Origin: Pseudomonas putida
GTDB taxonomy: Bacteria > Pseudomonadota > Gammaproteobacteria > Pseudomonadales > Pseudomonadaceae
Assembly (NCBI RefSeq): GCF_005080685.1
Contig: NZ_CP039372.1
Location: 1 to 64,000, forward strand
Direction: 5' to 3'
DNA length: 64,000 bases
The position numbers were made by a program, and so were the translations under genes. Under the pieces are notes generated by a model. It had not been told where the DNA came from. It did not search any database and saw only the letters and a program-made list of their open reading frames with translations. This document shows, piece after piece, positions 9,455-17,486 of this stretch. How positions within the stretch are numbered: position 1 is the stretch's first letter; each line of letters begins with the position of its first letter.

Positions 9455-9808
9455 CTACGAGCTCAGCTTGCTCGGCCTCAGCTGATCAATCAGGGCCTGG
9501 TTCGGTTCGTCCTTGCTGCGCTCGTTGTGAATGTCGCGAGCTTTGAGGGCGATCATGTTGCCAATGGTTTCCATCGCGGCTTCAAAGGCCGCAAGCTGGT
9601 GATCCGTCCACTGTGCCGGCATGGAATTGTCCTTCTTTTTTGGTGTGAAGGCCTTGGTGATCAAGGCGAGGCCAAGTATCAAAAATATCGCAGACTGAAG
9701 CCAATCGGCTGTGGTACTGAGTTCATTGAGTCGAGAGTTGATCGCCATGGCCAGGCCCACTAAGGCACTCAAAGCACCTACAAATAACCGCATGATTCGA
9801 TTATTCAT
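9455..9808 (-). CDS. Small membrane protein, 117 aa
   Basis: Two hydrophobic helices (residues ~6-20 and ~32-48, the latter QSAIFLILGLALITKAF) followed by a soluble helical tail with KARDIHNERSKDE. ATG 9808 was chosen because its A overlaps the end of the upstream gene (9801), typical of translational coupling; the longer frame would run into that gene. Part of the minus-strand set 9455-13500 behind the topoisomerase. Family not recognised. Confidence 0.6.
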   Translation of the reverse strand: MNNRIMRLFVGALSALVGLAMAINSRLNELSTTADWLQSAIFLILGLALITKAFTPKKKDNSMPAQWTDHQLAAFEAAMETIGNMIALKARDIHNERSKDEPNQALIDQLRPSKLSS

Positions 9809-10184
9809 CGCTTCCCCTTGCGGCGATGTCTTTGACCAAGGACAGCTCGAAGCAGTCATTCAACACGGTCATCAGTTGTTCCGCAGTAGGCGCGCTTTGG
9901 CAGCGGAACAGCACGATGGCCAACTCTTTAAGGCCATGGGCTCGGTTGATGCTATTGACCGCCAAGGCACGTAAATCATCGGTGTCATAGACGTTCGCCA
10001 ATGCCACCCCCTCCGCGCCTGTGATACCTGCCGTGCGATCGATGGAGGTCTCAACCGACGGCGGCAAAGCAGGTTTGTGATCCGCATCCACCAGCATCAG
10101 GGAGACGATAAATGGCACCGACATTCCTGCAGGATTTTTGGCGAAGTAGGCCGGGACGACCTTCATTTCAGTCTCGTTGAACAT
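9801..10184 (-). CDS. Hypothetical protein, 127 aa
   Basis: Soluble protein with a predicted mixed alpha/beta content and no signal peptide. Start at ATG 10184 (MFNETEMKVV) because AGGGAATCAA lies directly before it; longer frames have no ribosome site. It overlaps the next gene by 8 bases and follows the lipoprotein gene by 8 bases, so it is in an operon. Function unknown; the residues VSLMLVDADHKPALPPS suggest a beta-rich domain. Confidence 0.6.
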   Translation of the reverse strand: MFNETEMKVVPAYFAKNPAGMSVPFIVSLMLVDADHKPALPPSVETSIDRTAGITGAEGVALANVYDTDDLRALAVNSINRAHGLKELAIVLFRCQSAPTAEQLMTVLNDCFELSLVKDIAARGSDE

Positions 10185-10192
10185 TTGATTCC

Positions 10193-10561
10193 CTACCGTT
10201 TGACGTCGAGCGCCAGGAATGGCCCTTTGAAGCCAACCTGCTCGTCTACTGAACTGAACGCTGCTATCCCTTTGGCTCGTTCTTTGAGCCACCGATCAAA
10301 CAGCTTGCGAGCTTGCTTGTCATCGACACGAACCAATTTTCCGTCCTCAGCAAAGAACACTGGCATGCGGAACGTATTGCTGTCGTCTACCGAAATGGCC
10401 ATCTCATACCACTGATTCTGACCCTCGGTGACTTTAATAAATTGGGTGTGCATCCCCTGGATAACTTCCCTGTGTTCGCCAGGCTCTTTTGATGCCCCTG
10501 ACTCCTGGTTGCAGCCAGCCAATAGGATCATCAGCAGGATCGGCAATGTGCGGCGAATCAT
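10193..10561 (-). CDS. Small lipoprotein, 122 aa
   Basis: Signal peptide with lipobox (MIRRTLPILLMILLAGC; Cys17 would be lipidated), then a charged linker and a ~95-residue periplasmic domain. It overlaps the upstream 137-aa gene by four bases (ATGA). On I-type conjugation plasmids small lipoproteins are often part of the outer-membrane core or exclusion systems, but this one could not be matched to TraH/TraI (DotD/DotC). Function inferred only as envelope-associated. Confidence 0.65.
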   Translation of the reverse strand: MIRRTLPILLMILLAGCNQESGASKEPGEHREVIQGMHTQFIKVTEGQNQWYEMAISVDDSNTFRMPVFFAEDGKLVRVDDKQARKLFDRWLKERAKGIAAFSSVDEQVGFKGPFLALDVKR

Positions 10562-10971
10562 GAACGATCTCCTTCAGCCCACCCTGGCGGGTAGGCTGGA
10601 TAAGTGATTGAAGCCTCGAGGATTGACGATGTTTCGGGAGCCATGGCCCATGCGTAATAGCCAGTGCCCTCAAAATAGAGCACGGGTTGTCCCCCGAGCT
10701 GGCCTATGACGCTGGACCCGGCGGCATAGGATTTGGGCAAGTCGCCCAAACCCAACGTTGGCAGGTTGAGTGATGCGTGCAGCACCTCCTCGTGTTTGTA
10801 GAGGCTTCGCGCGGCGGCATCTCCCCAAGCGCTATTGTCCCGGGCGATGGTTCTGAACCTCATCCACTCCAGCGCAGGTAGCGCTCGCATGTGCTGCAGC
10901 ACCAGATCCTGGAAACCCTTTTCGTGGGCCAGCAGCTGCCGGTCATGTTCGTTCAGGAAATCGGTGATCAT
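10558..10971 (-). CDS. Hypothetical protein, 137 aa
   Basis: Soluble, begins MITDFLNEHDRQLLAHEKGF. It has a helical N-terminal half and a Gly/Tyr-rich C-terminal half (FEGTGYYAWAM). The stop of the topoisomerase gene abuts its start (10972/10971), so the two are translationally coupled. Family not recognised. Confidence 0.6.
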   Translation of the reverse strand: MITDFLNEHDRQLLAHEKGFQDLVLQHMRALPALEWMRFRTIARDNSAWGDAAARSLYKHEEVLHASLNLPTLGLGDLPKSYAAGSSVIGQLGGQPVLYFEGTGYYAWAMAPETSSILEASITYPAYPPGWAEGDRS

Positions 10972-13500
10972 TCAGCCCACCTTCTTGCCGAAGTCGAATT
11001 CGACTTTCCAGCTATCCCGGTTGAGTTTGAGGTAAGCGGTGAATGGGCGCTTTTCACGGTTGAGAAATCCAGAGAGCTTCTCCGTAATCCCGCTCTTGAA
11101 CAGCGCATCCGCTTCAGAAGCACTCAGCGGCCTACTGGCGATCACTGCACCGACTTTGAACTGGCACGCTTTGCATTCAAAGTGACCTGGTACCGCTGCA
11201 ATCTCACCTGAGCAGCGTGGGCACTCAAGCTTGTTGGACGACATCGCCGGCACAGCTGGAGCTGGACGATCTGGGGTGCTGGGTGCTGAGTCGAACACGA
11301 ACGTCGTTTTTCCTGTGCCGGTGTCCAGCCTCAGCTTCGCGGAAAACTTGGACTGCTTTTGACGACTCACGAAGCCCTTGATGACAGGTGTTTCACCCTT
11401 CACCAACAACAGTTCGACCTGGCCTGGAGTGAGAGTCTTTCCTGATACCTCGTGCCAAAGCACGAACTCGCAGCTGGAACATACGGTACGCTTGCCCCGG
11501 TTTTGCAATGCGCTCTTGCAGTTAGGACAGGGAACGCCTTCGCCAGCTGCGGGCGGGAGGGGCGTGATAGAGGCGTCCTTGGCCGTGGCTACAACGTCAC
11601 GAACGAATTCCTCGGCGTAGCGCATGAAGTCGCTCAGGCTCATCGCTCCATCAGCGACTTGATCCAGCGAGCGCTTGAAGGCACCGGCTTGTGCGGGGTC
11701 TTTAACGCGCATGGGCAGAGCGTCAATCAAGCTCCTGGCTTCAGGGCTGGTCATGAGCTTTTTGCCCTTTCCCCCCGCCGGCACAAACAGGCTACGTCGC
11801 TTCATGTCGGCGATGATGCCTGCACGAGTGGCAGTAGTACCTATCCCCTCACCCTCTTTGAGCCGCTTTTTCAACTCCACATCGTCTACGTATCGATGCA
11901 AGTTTTTCATTGCATCGAGGAGCATGTTGTCGTCAAAGCGCGGTGGCGCAGTAGTCACCTTGCCTGTTGCACTTACTTCCAGCCACTGCAACAGATCGCC
12001 GATCTGCACATTAGGGAGTTCACCCTCGGGCCCTTCATCTTCGGCGGGCGCACCATCCAGCGGTGGGGGTTCCTTGTAAACAGCTTTCCAACCTTGCTCG
12101 GTTGGGCAGACACCAGTTGCGGCGAACACCTCACCAACCTGAACGCGAATGCGCAACACCATCGACCGATACCGGTAATCGGCTGCAAACTGGGCAAGAT
12201 ACGCCCGCACCACCATGTCGTACACGTTCCGCTCAGGCTCCGACCAGTCAGCCACATTGACTGGATTTTCCGGGATTGAAGGGATGATGCCGTGATGCGG
12301 GGTGGGTTCCCCCGTGGGAGTACGCATTTTCGCATCATTGAAGGCTGCTGATTTGCGGTATGGGTCCAGCTCACGAGCAATGGCCTGCAGATCTGGCCGC
12401 AGCTGTATGATGCCGGCGATCACGCAGGGCGCCTCGGCATGATGGGCTTCAGAAAGGAAGCGCACATCGGTACGAGGATATGTCATGACCTTGTAGGTGT
12501 CGTAGAGCTTTTGCGCGGCCTCCATTACCTCGTCACCGGTGTAGCCGAAGCGGCTGAAACCTTCCATTTGCAATTCATTCATGGACAAGGGAAGTGGGGG
12601 CTCCTTCTTCTTGTCGGTGACCGAGTGCTCGATGACTGAGGCTTCCCCGGGCACACCATCCTGCAGGCGTGCAAGGAGGGATTTAGCAACCCCTTCGTCG
12701 ACCAGGCGACCGGATTCATCCAGGCCAGCCTGGTCATCCTGTGGCATCCAGCGGCCGCGGATTGAAATCCCAGCTTCGGCTGTGAAAACGGCAGTGATGT
12801 CTTGATAAGGGACAGGCTTGAAAGACTCGATCGCTCGGTCCCGCTCGCGGACGACGTACAGCAGAGGGCTTTGCACGCTACCAACGGGCAGCAATCCTTG
12901 GTGGCCCATGTCGCGCCCTCGAAGGGTCATCGCCCTTGTACCGTTCATGCCCAAAAGCCAGTCATAACGGCTCCGAGCAAGCCCCCACAACCGCCATCCA
13001 CTGAACAGCGGGTCAGAGTTGTCACGCATATTGGCGAGTGCTTCGCGGACCTTGCTGGGGTTGTAGTCGTTGATCAACACCCGTTTAACAGGCTTGCGGC
13101 AGCGATAGTACTCAAGCGCCTCGTCGACCAGACTTTGTCCCTCGCTATCCGGATCGCCAAGGTGGTACACAACGTCACACCAGGCCAGAAGCTCTTTCAG
13201 CTTGCTGAGCCGGGGCCGTTTGCGAGGATCAGGCAGAATTTTCCATTGTTGTTCTGGTGGAATAATTGGCAGATCTTCCATCCGCCAAATTTTCCGACCC
13301 TTGCCGGTAGTAGGCAGATCGTCCGGCAAATAGTCATCAGGCGTCGCCTGTTGGAAGGCATGTCCATCCAGCCATACGCACCAGTCGTTACCATGTTTCG
13401 TCCAGCCTGCCCCACGATCAGAAGAGTGTCCATTGAGCACAGGGAATACACCCTGCGATAGCTGGGATTCTTTCTCAGCGATCCAAAGAATTTTTTCCAT
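10972..13500 (-). CDS. Type IA DNA topoisomerase (TopB/TraE-like)
   Basis: 842-residue type IA topoisomerase that relaxes or decatenates DNA by single-strand passage. The N-terminal TOPRIM domain contains DPDSEGQSLVDEAL (DxDxE-like). The active-site tyrosine lies in MTYPRTD (about residue 341). GEGIGTTATRAGII is the conserved C-terminal core motif. The tail has zinc-finger and Toprim-C repeats (CPNCKSALQ...CSSCEF; CPRCSGEI...CKACQF; two FxxxLxLD/N repeats). Such enzymes are common on I-type and other conjugative megaplasmids and may resolve plasmid DNA after transfer. ATG 13500 has AAGGAGGGTTG before it. It is divergent from the lytic transglycosylase operon, with an operator candidate between them. 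Confidence 0.9.
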   Translation of the reverse strand: MEKILWIAEKESQLSQGVFPVLNGHSSDRGAGWTKHGNDWCVWLDGHAFQQATPDDYLPDDLPTTGKGRKIWRMEDLPIIPPEQQWKILPDPRKRPRLSKLKELLAWCDVVYHLGDPDSEGQSLVDEALEYYRCRKPVKRVLINDYNPSKVREALANMRDNSDPLFSGWRLWGLARSRYDWLLGMNGTRAMTLRGRDMGHQGLLPVGSVQSPLLYVVRERDRAIESFKPVPYQDITAVFTAEAGISIRGRWMPQDDQAGLDESGRLVDEGVAKSLLARLQDGVPGEASVIEHSVTDKKKEPPLPLSMNELQMEGFSRFGYTGDEVMEAAQKLYDTYKVMTYPRTDVRFLSEAHHAEAPCVIAGIIQLRPDLQAIARELDPYRKSAAFNDAKMRTPTGEPTPHHGIIPSIPENPVNVADWSEPERNVYDMVVRAYLAQFAADYRYRSMVLRIRVQVGEVFAATGVCPTEQGWKAVYKEPPPLDGAPAEDEGPEGELPNVQIGDLLQWLEVSATGKVTTAPPRFDDNMLLDAMKNLHRYVDDVELKKRLKEGEGIGTTATRAGIIADMKRRSLFVPAGGKGKKLMTSPEARSLIDALPMRVKDPAQAGAFKRSLDQVADGAMSLSDFMRYAEEFVRDVVATAKDASITPLPPAAGEGVPCPNCKSALQNRGKRTVCSSCEFVLWHEVSGKTLTPGQVELLLVKGETPVIKGFVSRQKQSKFSAKLRLDTGTGKTTFVFDSAPSTPDRPAPAVPAMSSNKLECPRCSGEIAAVPGHFECKACQFKVGAVIASRPLSASEADALFKSGITEKLSGFLNREKRPFTAYLKLNRDSWKVEFDFGKKVG

Positions 13501-13573
13501 CAACCCTCCTTACCCTTAAGTCTGGAGCCGTCTGGACCTACCCAGCGACTGGTATGGTTTGCCTTGCCTTGAT

Positions 13574-13597
13574 TCCGTAGAATAGCTATCATACGGA
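13574..13597. promoter_or_regulatory. Inverted repeat TCCGTA-N12-TACGGA (operator candidate)
   Basis: Hexamer arms TCCGTA/TACGGA separated by 12 bases with a palindromic centre (ATAGCTAT). It sits in the 138-base divergent region between the topoisomerase (-) and transglycosylase/trb (+) operons. Same spacing as 51282 and 7761. Confidence 0.65.
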
Positions 13598-13638
13598 AAA
13601 TCATAAACCATCACGGGTTATTACGGAAGGATTGCCTA

Positions 13639-14055
13639 ATGGTTCCAATTCCCGCTCCACCGCCTGATGTCGCCCAAGACCTGGTACCTGCCTGCATGGT
13701 GCAGGCTGCTCGGGATTACAGCCTGCCATTGCGTGGCCTAATCGCTGTATGGCTTACCGAGAGCGGCAGCGGTGAACCGTTGAAGAGCGTGAACAAGAAC
13801 GGGACGGTCGATCACGGGCCCTTCCAGATCAACACGGTTTGGGCAAACCGCCTGCAAAGCGAGTTCGGCGTCCCGCCCGAACTCATCACGAGCGATTTCT
13901 GCTGGGCGGCAAGGGCCGGCGCTTACATCCTGCGGTACGAAATTAATCAGGCCGGTGGGAGTTTTTGGGACGGTGTTGGGCACTACCACTCAAGAACTCC
14001 GAAATTCAAATATCCCTATATACAGCGCGTATATAACAACTCATTGAGATTCTAG
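13639..14055 (+). CDS. Lytic transglycosylase of the conjugation system
   Basis: 138-residue SLT-like enzyme expected to cut peptidoglycan so that the transfer apparatus can cross the wall (VirB1/PilT role). It shows the catalytic glutamate in LTESGSG, the HGPFQIN motif and the C-terminal GHYHSR signature of the transglycosylase family. No clear signal peptide is visible; the N-terminus is short (VPIPAPPPD), so export may use another route or the start could differ. It is the first gene of the trb operon, nine bases before trbA. Confidence 0.85.
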   Translation: MVPIPAPPPDVAQDLVPACMVQAARDYSLPLRGLIAVWLTESGSGEPLKSVNKNGTVDHGPFQINTVWANRLQSEFGVPPELITSDFCWAARAGAYILRYEINQAGGSFWDGVGHYHSRTPKFKYPYIQRVYNNSLRF

Positions 14056-14063
14056 GAGGGAAT

Positions 14064-15197
14064 ATGGCGCGCCATAACCAGGGTGAGTCTGATGGTATGG
14101 GAGTTGTGTGGTTGGTGATGATCGCACTTCCTGTTGTGTTTGGCTGGATGTGCTGGTCTCGCTGGCACGGCACGATCAGCTACTGGGGGTTGAAATGGGC
14201 TTGGCACCAACTTGGTGTGTTTGATTGGTCATTTATGCCAGATCAAATTCGCCTGTGGCGATACGAAGCGGCCCAGCTTGCGATGAACCCCTCGCAAGTA
14301 AAGTTTGCTGACTTGCTGCGTCTGCTCAATATTTCCGGGTACTTTTTCATTTTCATCCCCGTCATATTAGCGCTACGTGGATTTCGTGCGGCGCATCGGC
14401 ACGCGGCTAACAAAACTCGCCGAGTTATCACAGTAGAAACGCTGCCATGGGTGATGTCTAACCATTCGCCCGCAATCATCCCGTCCTTGTATTACGGCGA
14501 TCCGCACACGCTGCTTTTGAATGAAGATCCTGAGGAGCATCGCAGCGCGATCCATCCCGAAGAATGGGCTCTGCAGCGTGGCCTCATCGTCAACCGACGG
14601 CTCGACCGGGAGCGCTGCCGGGAGCTGCTGGTGAAAGACTTGGGTAGCCGGATCAAAAGCCTGAATGAGCTGAGTCCTACCGAGCGAGCCCTGTTTGCAG
14701 TGTTCGGCGCCAGGCTGTTATCGGATGGGCGCGATATGAAAAAGGCCCAGGAGCTGCTGGACGCTCTGAATCGTTCATGCCACCACAACACCTTTGAGGG
14801 AAAAAAGGGCTACCCCGATTTGAGCTTGGCTGACGATGCTTTCAAGAAGTATGCCATACACCCGGAAGCTCAAACTTTTCTTGATAAACACCCCTACCCT
14901 AGAACAATGCTTTATGCCATGCACCAGCAAGCTAGTAATTTGGGAAAATTGCCATCGTCTCAGTTTCGTTGGTTGAAAGGGATGGACCGCCCTTTGTTTT
15001 ACGCGCTGAATTTAGGTAAGCGTAAAGCTCCGCTTATAGAAGCGGGAGCAGTTTACACGCAGACCCACTGGGAAAGTTACGCCGATGACACGGGTTATAG
15101 ATTAACCGAGCCATTTATCGAAGATGCAATCGACGGGGTTGAAAAGTATCTGGCCAAGCTTGGTCTCGTCGACCTCAATACTGGAGATATCCAATGA
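14064..15197 (+). CDS. trbA: TrbA / DotM (IcmP) coupling-complex protein
   Basis: 377 residues with two N-terminal membrane helices (about 14-30 and 92-112) and a large cytoplasmic domain, as in DotM/IcmP of Legionella and TrbA of R64. This protein forms the type IVB coupling complex with DotL/TrbC. ATG 14064 has AGGAGGGAAT before it. It overlaps the next gene by four bases, and trbC/DotL lies three genes downstream, the same neighbourhood as in I-type plasmids. Assignment rests on architecture, residues such as HPYPRTMLYAM and context. Confidence 0.8.
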   Translation: MARHNQGESDGMGVVWLVMIALPVVFGWMCWSRWHGTISYWGLKWAWHQLGVFDWSFMPDQIRLWRYEAAQLAMNPSQVKFADLLRLLNISGYFFIFIPVILALRGFRAAHRHAANKTRRVITVETLPWVMSNHSPAIIPSLYYGDPHTLLLNEDPEEHRSAIHPEEWALQRGLIVNRRLDRERCRELLVKDLGSRIKSLNELSPTERALFAVFGARLLSDGRDMKKAQELLDALNRSCHHNTFEGKKGYPDLSLADDAFKKYAIHPEAQTFLDKHPYPRTMLYAMHQQASNLGKLPSSQFRWLKGMDRPLFYALNLGKRKAPLIEAGAVYTQTHWESYADDTGYRLTEPFIEDAIDGVEKYLAKLGLVDLNTGDIQ

Positions 15198-16183
15198 AGA
15201 ACCGAGACAAGATTCGTCAATACGACAACACCCTTCACATTCACTTCGGCTCGACTGGTGAAGAACGGAGTGTATCGTTGTTGCCCTTGGAGCGCGGGCT
15301 GTCTCTGAAGCGTGAGGGTAAGCAGATCCTCGTGACCAGCGCATTTGGCGGGAAGCTGGAGCAGGTCGTTCTCGAGTCCTTTGGCACCGAACAACTGGCT
15401 ACTGACGCCTTTGATGCACTCCAGAGCGCTATTGTTTCGCATGGATTGCGCCGGCGCTGGACCTCCCGGGCCAAAGGGATCGTAAAGTGGGGAGTTATCC
15501 CCGCTTTCGCAATCATTTTTGCCCTCGGCCTGAACATGTTTGCGGCAAAACTGACCGGGCTGCAGGCGCCTACCGAGGCGCAGTATGGTTCGGGAAGCGG
15601 TCTCCAAACACCACAGACCCCTACCCCGACATTTGCCCCACAGAACCCACAGACATTCCAACAGCCTGCCCCAGACCTCTCTAACATCCCCGGCCTTCCC
15701 AAACCAACAGACCCGAAAATTGTCCGCGAGGCGATCAAGGCCGGGGTGGCTACCGGCAAGTATTCAGTGAAGCTATCCGAAGGGGCTAAAGGGACTGTCT
15801 ACGTCTTCTCTGATCCTTCTTGCCCTCATTGCCAGAAATTCGAGCCTGAGCTCGAGCAGCTCGCCGCGGATCATACCGTTGAGATCTTCCCTGTATCGGT
15901 GATCGGTGGTGAAGGCTCAGCCAAGCCTATCGCACAGATGCTTTGCGCTCCGATCGAGCAGCGCGCCTCGATGTGGAAAGCCATCGCCAAGGGGCGGCCG
16001 ATCGATGGGCCTGTATGCGAGGAAGGCCTTACCCATGTTCGGGCCAATGACCAAGTCTTCAGAAAACTGCAGTTCCTGGGCACCCCAACAGTGATCAACC
16101 AGCAGGGCGCGCAGACGCCGCTCACCCTTCCCAACCAAGCGGCAGCTATTGCCCAGTGGCTGGAACAGACGCAGGCTCAGTAG
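15194..16183 (+). CDS. trbB: TrbB-like thioredoxin-fold protein
   Basis: 329 residues: a cytoplasmic N-terminus, one membrane helix (~residues 97-115, VIPAFAIIFALGLNMFAA), a Pro/Thr/Gln-rich linker, then a DsbC/DsbG-like thioredoxin domain with the CPHC active site (VFSDPSCPHCQKF) and the cis-Pro loop (LGTPTVI). It probably forms or isomerises disulfides in periplasmic transfer proteins; R64 TrbB is such a protein. Operon position between trbA and the primase gene supports this. Confidence 0.8.
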   Translation: MKNRDKIRQYDNTLHIHFGSTGEERSVSLLPLERGLSLKREGKQILVTSAFGGKLEQVVLESFGTEQLATDAFDALQSAIVSHGLRRRWTSRAKGIVKWGVIPAFAIIFALGLNMFAAKLTGLQAPTEAQYGSGSGLQTPQTPTPTFAPQNPQTFQQPAPDLSNIPGLPKPTDPKIVREAIKAGVATGKYSVKLSEGAKGTVYVFSDPSCPHCQKFEPELEQLAADHTVEIFPVSVIGGEGSAKPIAQMLCAPIEQRASMWKAIAKGRPIDGPVCEEGLTHVRANDQVFRKLQFLGTPTVINQQGAQTPLTLPNQAAAIAQWLEQTQAQ

Positions 16184-16192
16184 GGATCGCCC

Positions 16193-17476
16193 ATGGGGAA
16201 GTACGTTAGATACAGTGACGAGTTTCTCGACCGAGTCCGCCAAGCAGCGGATTTGGTAGGGTTGATATCGCGTGACATTACACTGAAGAAATCGGGCAAA
16301 AACTTTAGCGCTTGTTGCCCCTTCCACAAAGAAAAAACGCCGTCGTTTAGTGTTTCCCCAGAGCGTAATTTCTACCGCTGCTATGGATGTGACGCGAAGG
16401 GTGACGCTATCACGTGGATGATGGACCATCACCACCTGCCCTTCCCTGATGCCGTTGCAGCGGTTGCCGAGTTTTCGGGCATCCAACTCCCTGAGCCCTG
16501 CCAGGATACTGCGGCAGATCAAGCCCGGAATGCAGAGTTGGCAGCCATGTACCGAGCCCTCAAGGATGCCCAAACCCTCTATGCCGGAGGCATTCAGAGG
16601 AATGCAAAGTCATATGGCTACCTGACTCAACAGCGAGGGTTGAGTTCCGAGACGATCGGTAAATACGGTTTAGGCACCGTAGGTACTGGTATTGCAGATC
16701 TCCTGCTGAAGCGCCACGACCGGCAGATCCTGATTGATTGTGGTCTGGTATGTGAAGCCGAAGATGGCCGGTTATTTGACAGATTTCGAAGCCGGATAAT
16801 GATCCCGATTCACGACCACGGCGGGGCCCTGGTTGGCTTTGCTGGCCGATCTGTTATTGAGAGCCCTGACCGAACGCCTAAATACATTAACTCGCCAGAG
16901 ACGAAACTTTTTCATAAAGGCGAGGAGCTGTATGCCTTCAACATCGCCCGCCAATTCATCCGCGCTGACAGACATGCGGTGGTGGTCGAAGGCTTTTTCG
17001 ATGTGTTGAGCCTCCACCAGGCTGGTGATTCGCGGGCAGTTGCTCCCATGGGCACGTCCCTTACCAATGTGCAAATGCGTAGGCTCTTTCAAAACGCAGA
17101 TACCGTTACATTCGCCTTCGATGGCGATAAAGCGGGACGAAAAGCGGCTTTAAGATCCTCTGCGGTTGTTTTGGAAGAAATGTGCGATGGGAAAAATGCT
17201 CAATTCTTATTCCTTCCAGAAGGTACCGACCCGGACAGTGTCCTGCGAGAAAACGGTCTCGAATATTGGATTGAGATGCTGAACCAAGCGCAACCGCTCA
17301 GCCGTTTTCTGACCGATTTTGTTAAGCACCGTCTGGATATCGAGATCCCCGAATCCCAGGTTAAAGCAGCGGAGCGCGGTCGGGCTGTCATAGCCCGTAT
17401 TCGCGATGCGGCTCTCTTCAAAAAAGCGCTTAGCTTGCAATTTGAACGCGCTATTGGCATTACCTTGAGCGCGTAG
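16193..17476 (+). CDS. DnaG-type primase
   Basis: 427 residues. It has a CHC2 zinc finger (CCPFHKEKTPSFSV...YRCYGC, residues ~39-70) and a TOPRIM catalytic core (VVEGFFDVLSLHQAG with the key Glu near 264; AFDGDKAGRKAA near 309). It lacks the C-terminal DnaB-binding domain of ~600-aa chromosomal primases, so it is a short plasmid primase. It would prime synthesis of the complementary strand during replication or after conjugative entry. It starts nine bases after trbB and is followed by trbC after ten. Confidence 0.92.
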   Translation: MGKYVRYSDEFLDRVRQAADLVGLISRDITLKKSGKNFSACCPFHKEKTPSFSVSPERNFYRCYGCDAKGDAITWMMDHHHLPFPDAVAAVAEFSGIQLPEPCQDTAADQARNAELAAMYRALKDAQTLYAGGIQRNAKSYGYLTQQRGLSSETIGKYGLGTVGTGIADLLLKRHDRQILIDCGLVCEAEDGRLFDRFRSRIMIPIHDHGGALVGFAGRSVIESPDRTPKYINSPETKLFHKGEELYAFNIARQFIRADRHAVVVEGFFDVLSLHQAGDSRAVAPMGTSLTNVQMRRLFQNADTVTFAFDGDKAGRKAALRSSAVVLEEMCDGKNAQFLFLPEGTDPDSVLRENGLEYWIEMLNQAQPLSRFLTDFVKHRLDIEIPESQVKAAERGRAVIARIRDAALFKKALSLQFERAIGITLSA

Positions 17477-17486
17477 GAGACGATTA

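Noticed and set aside
11452..12279. 275-codon plus-strand open frame
   Set aside because: Antisense to the topoisomerase gene, no ribosome site and no recognisable motif.
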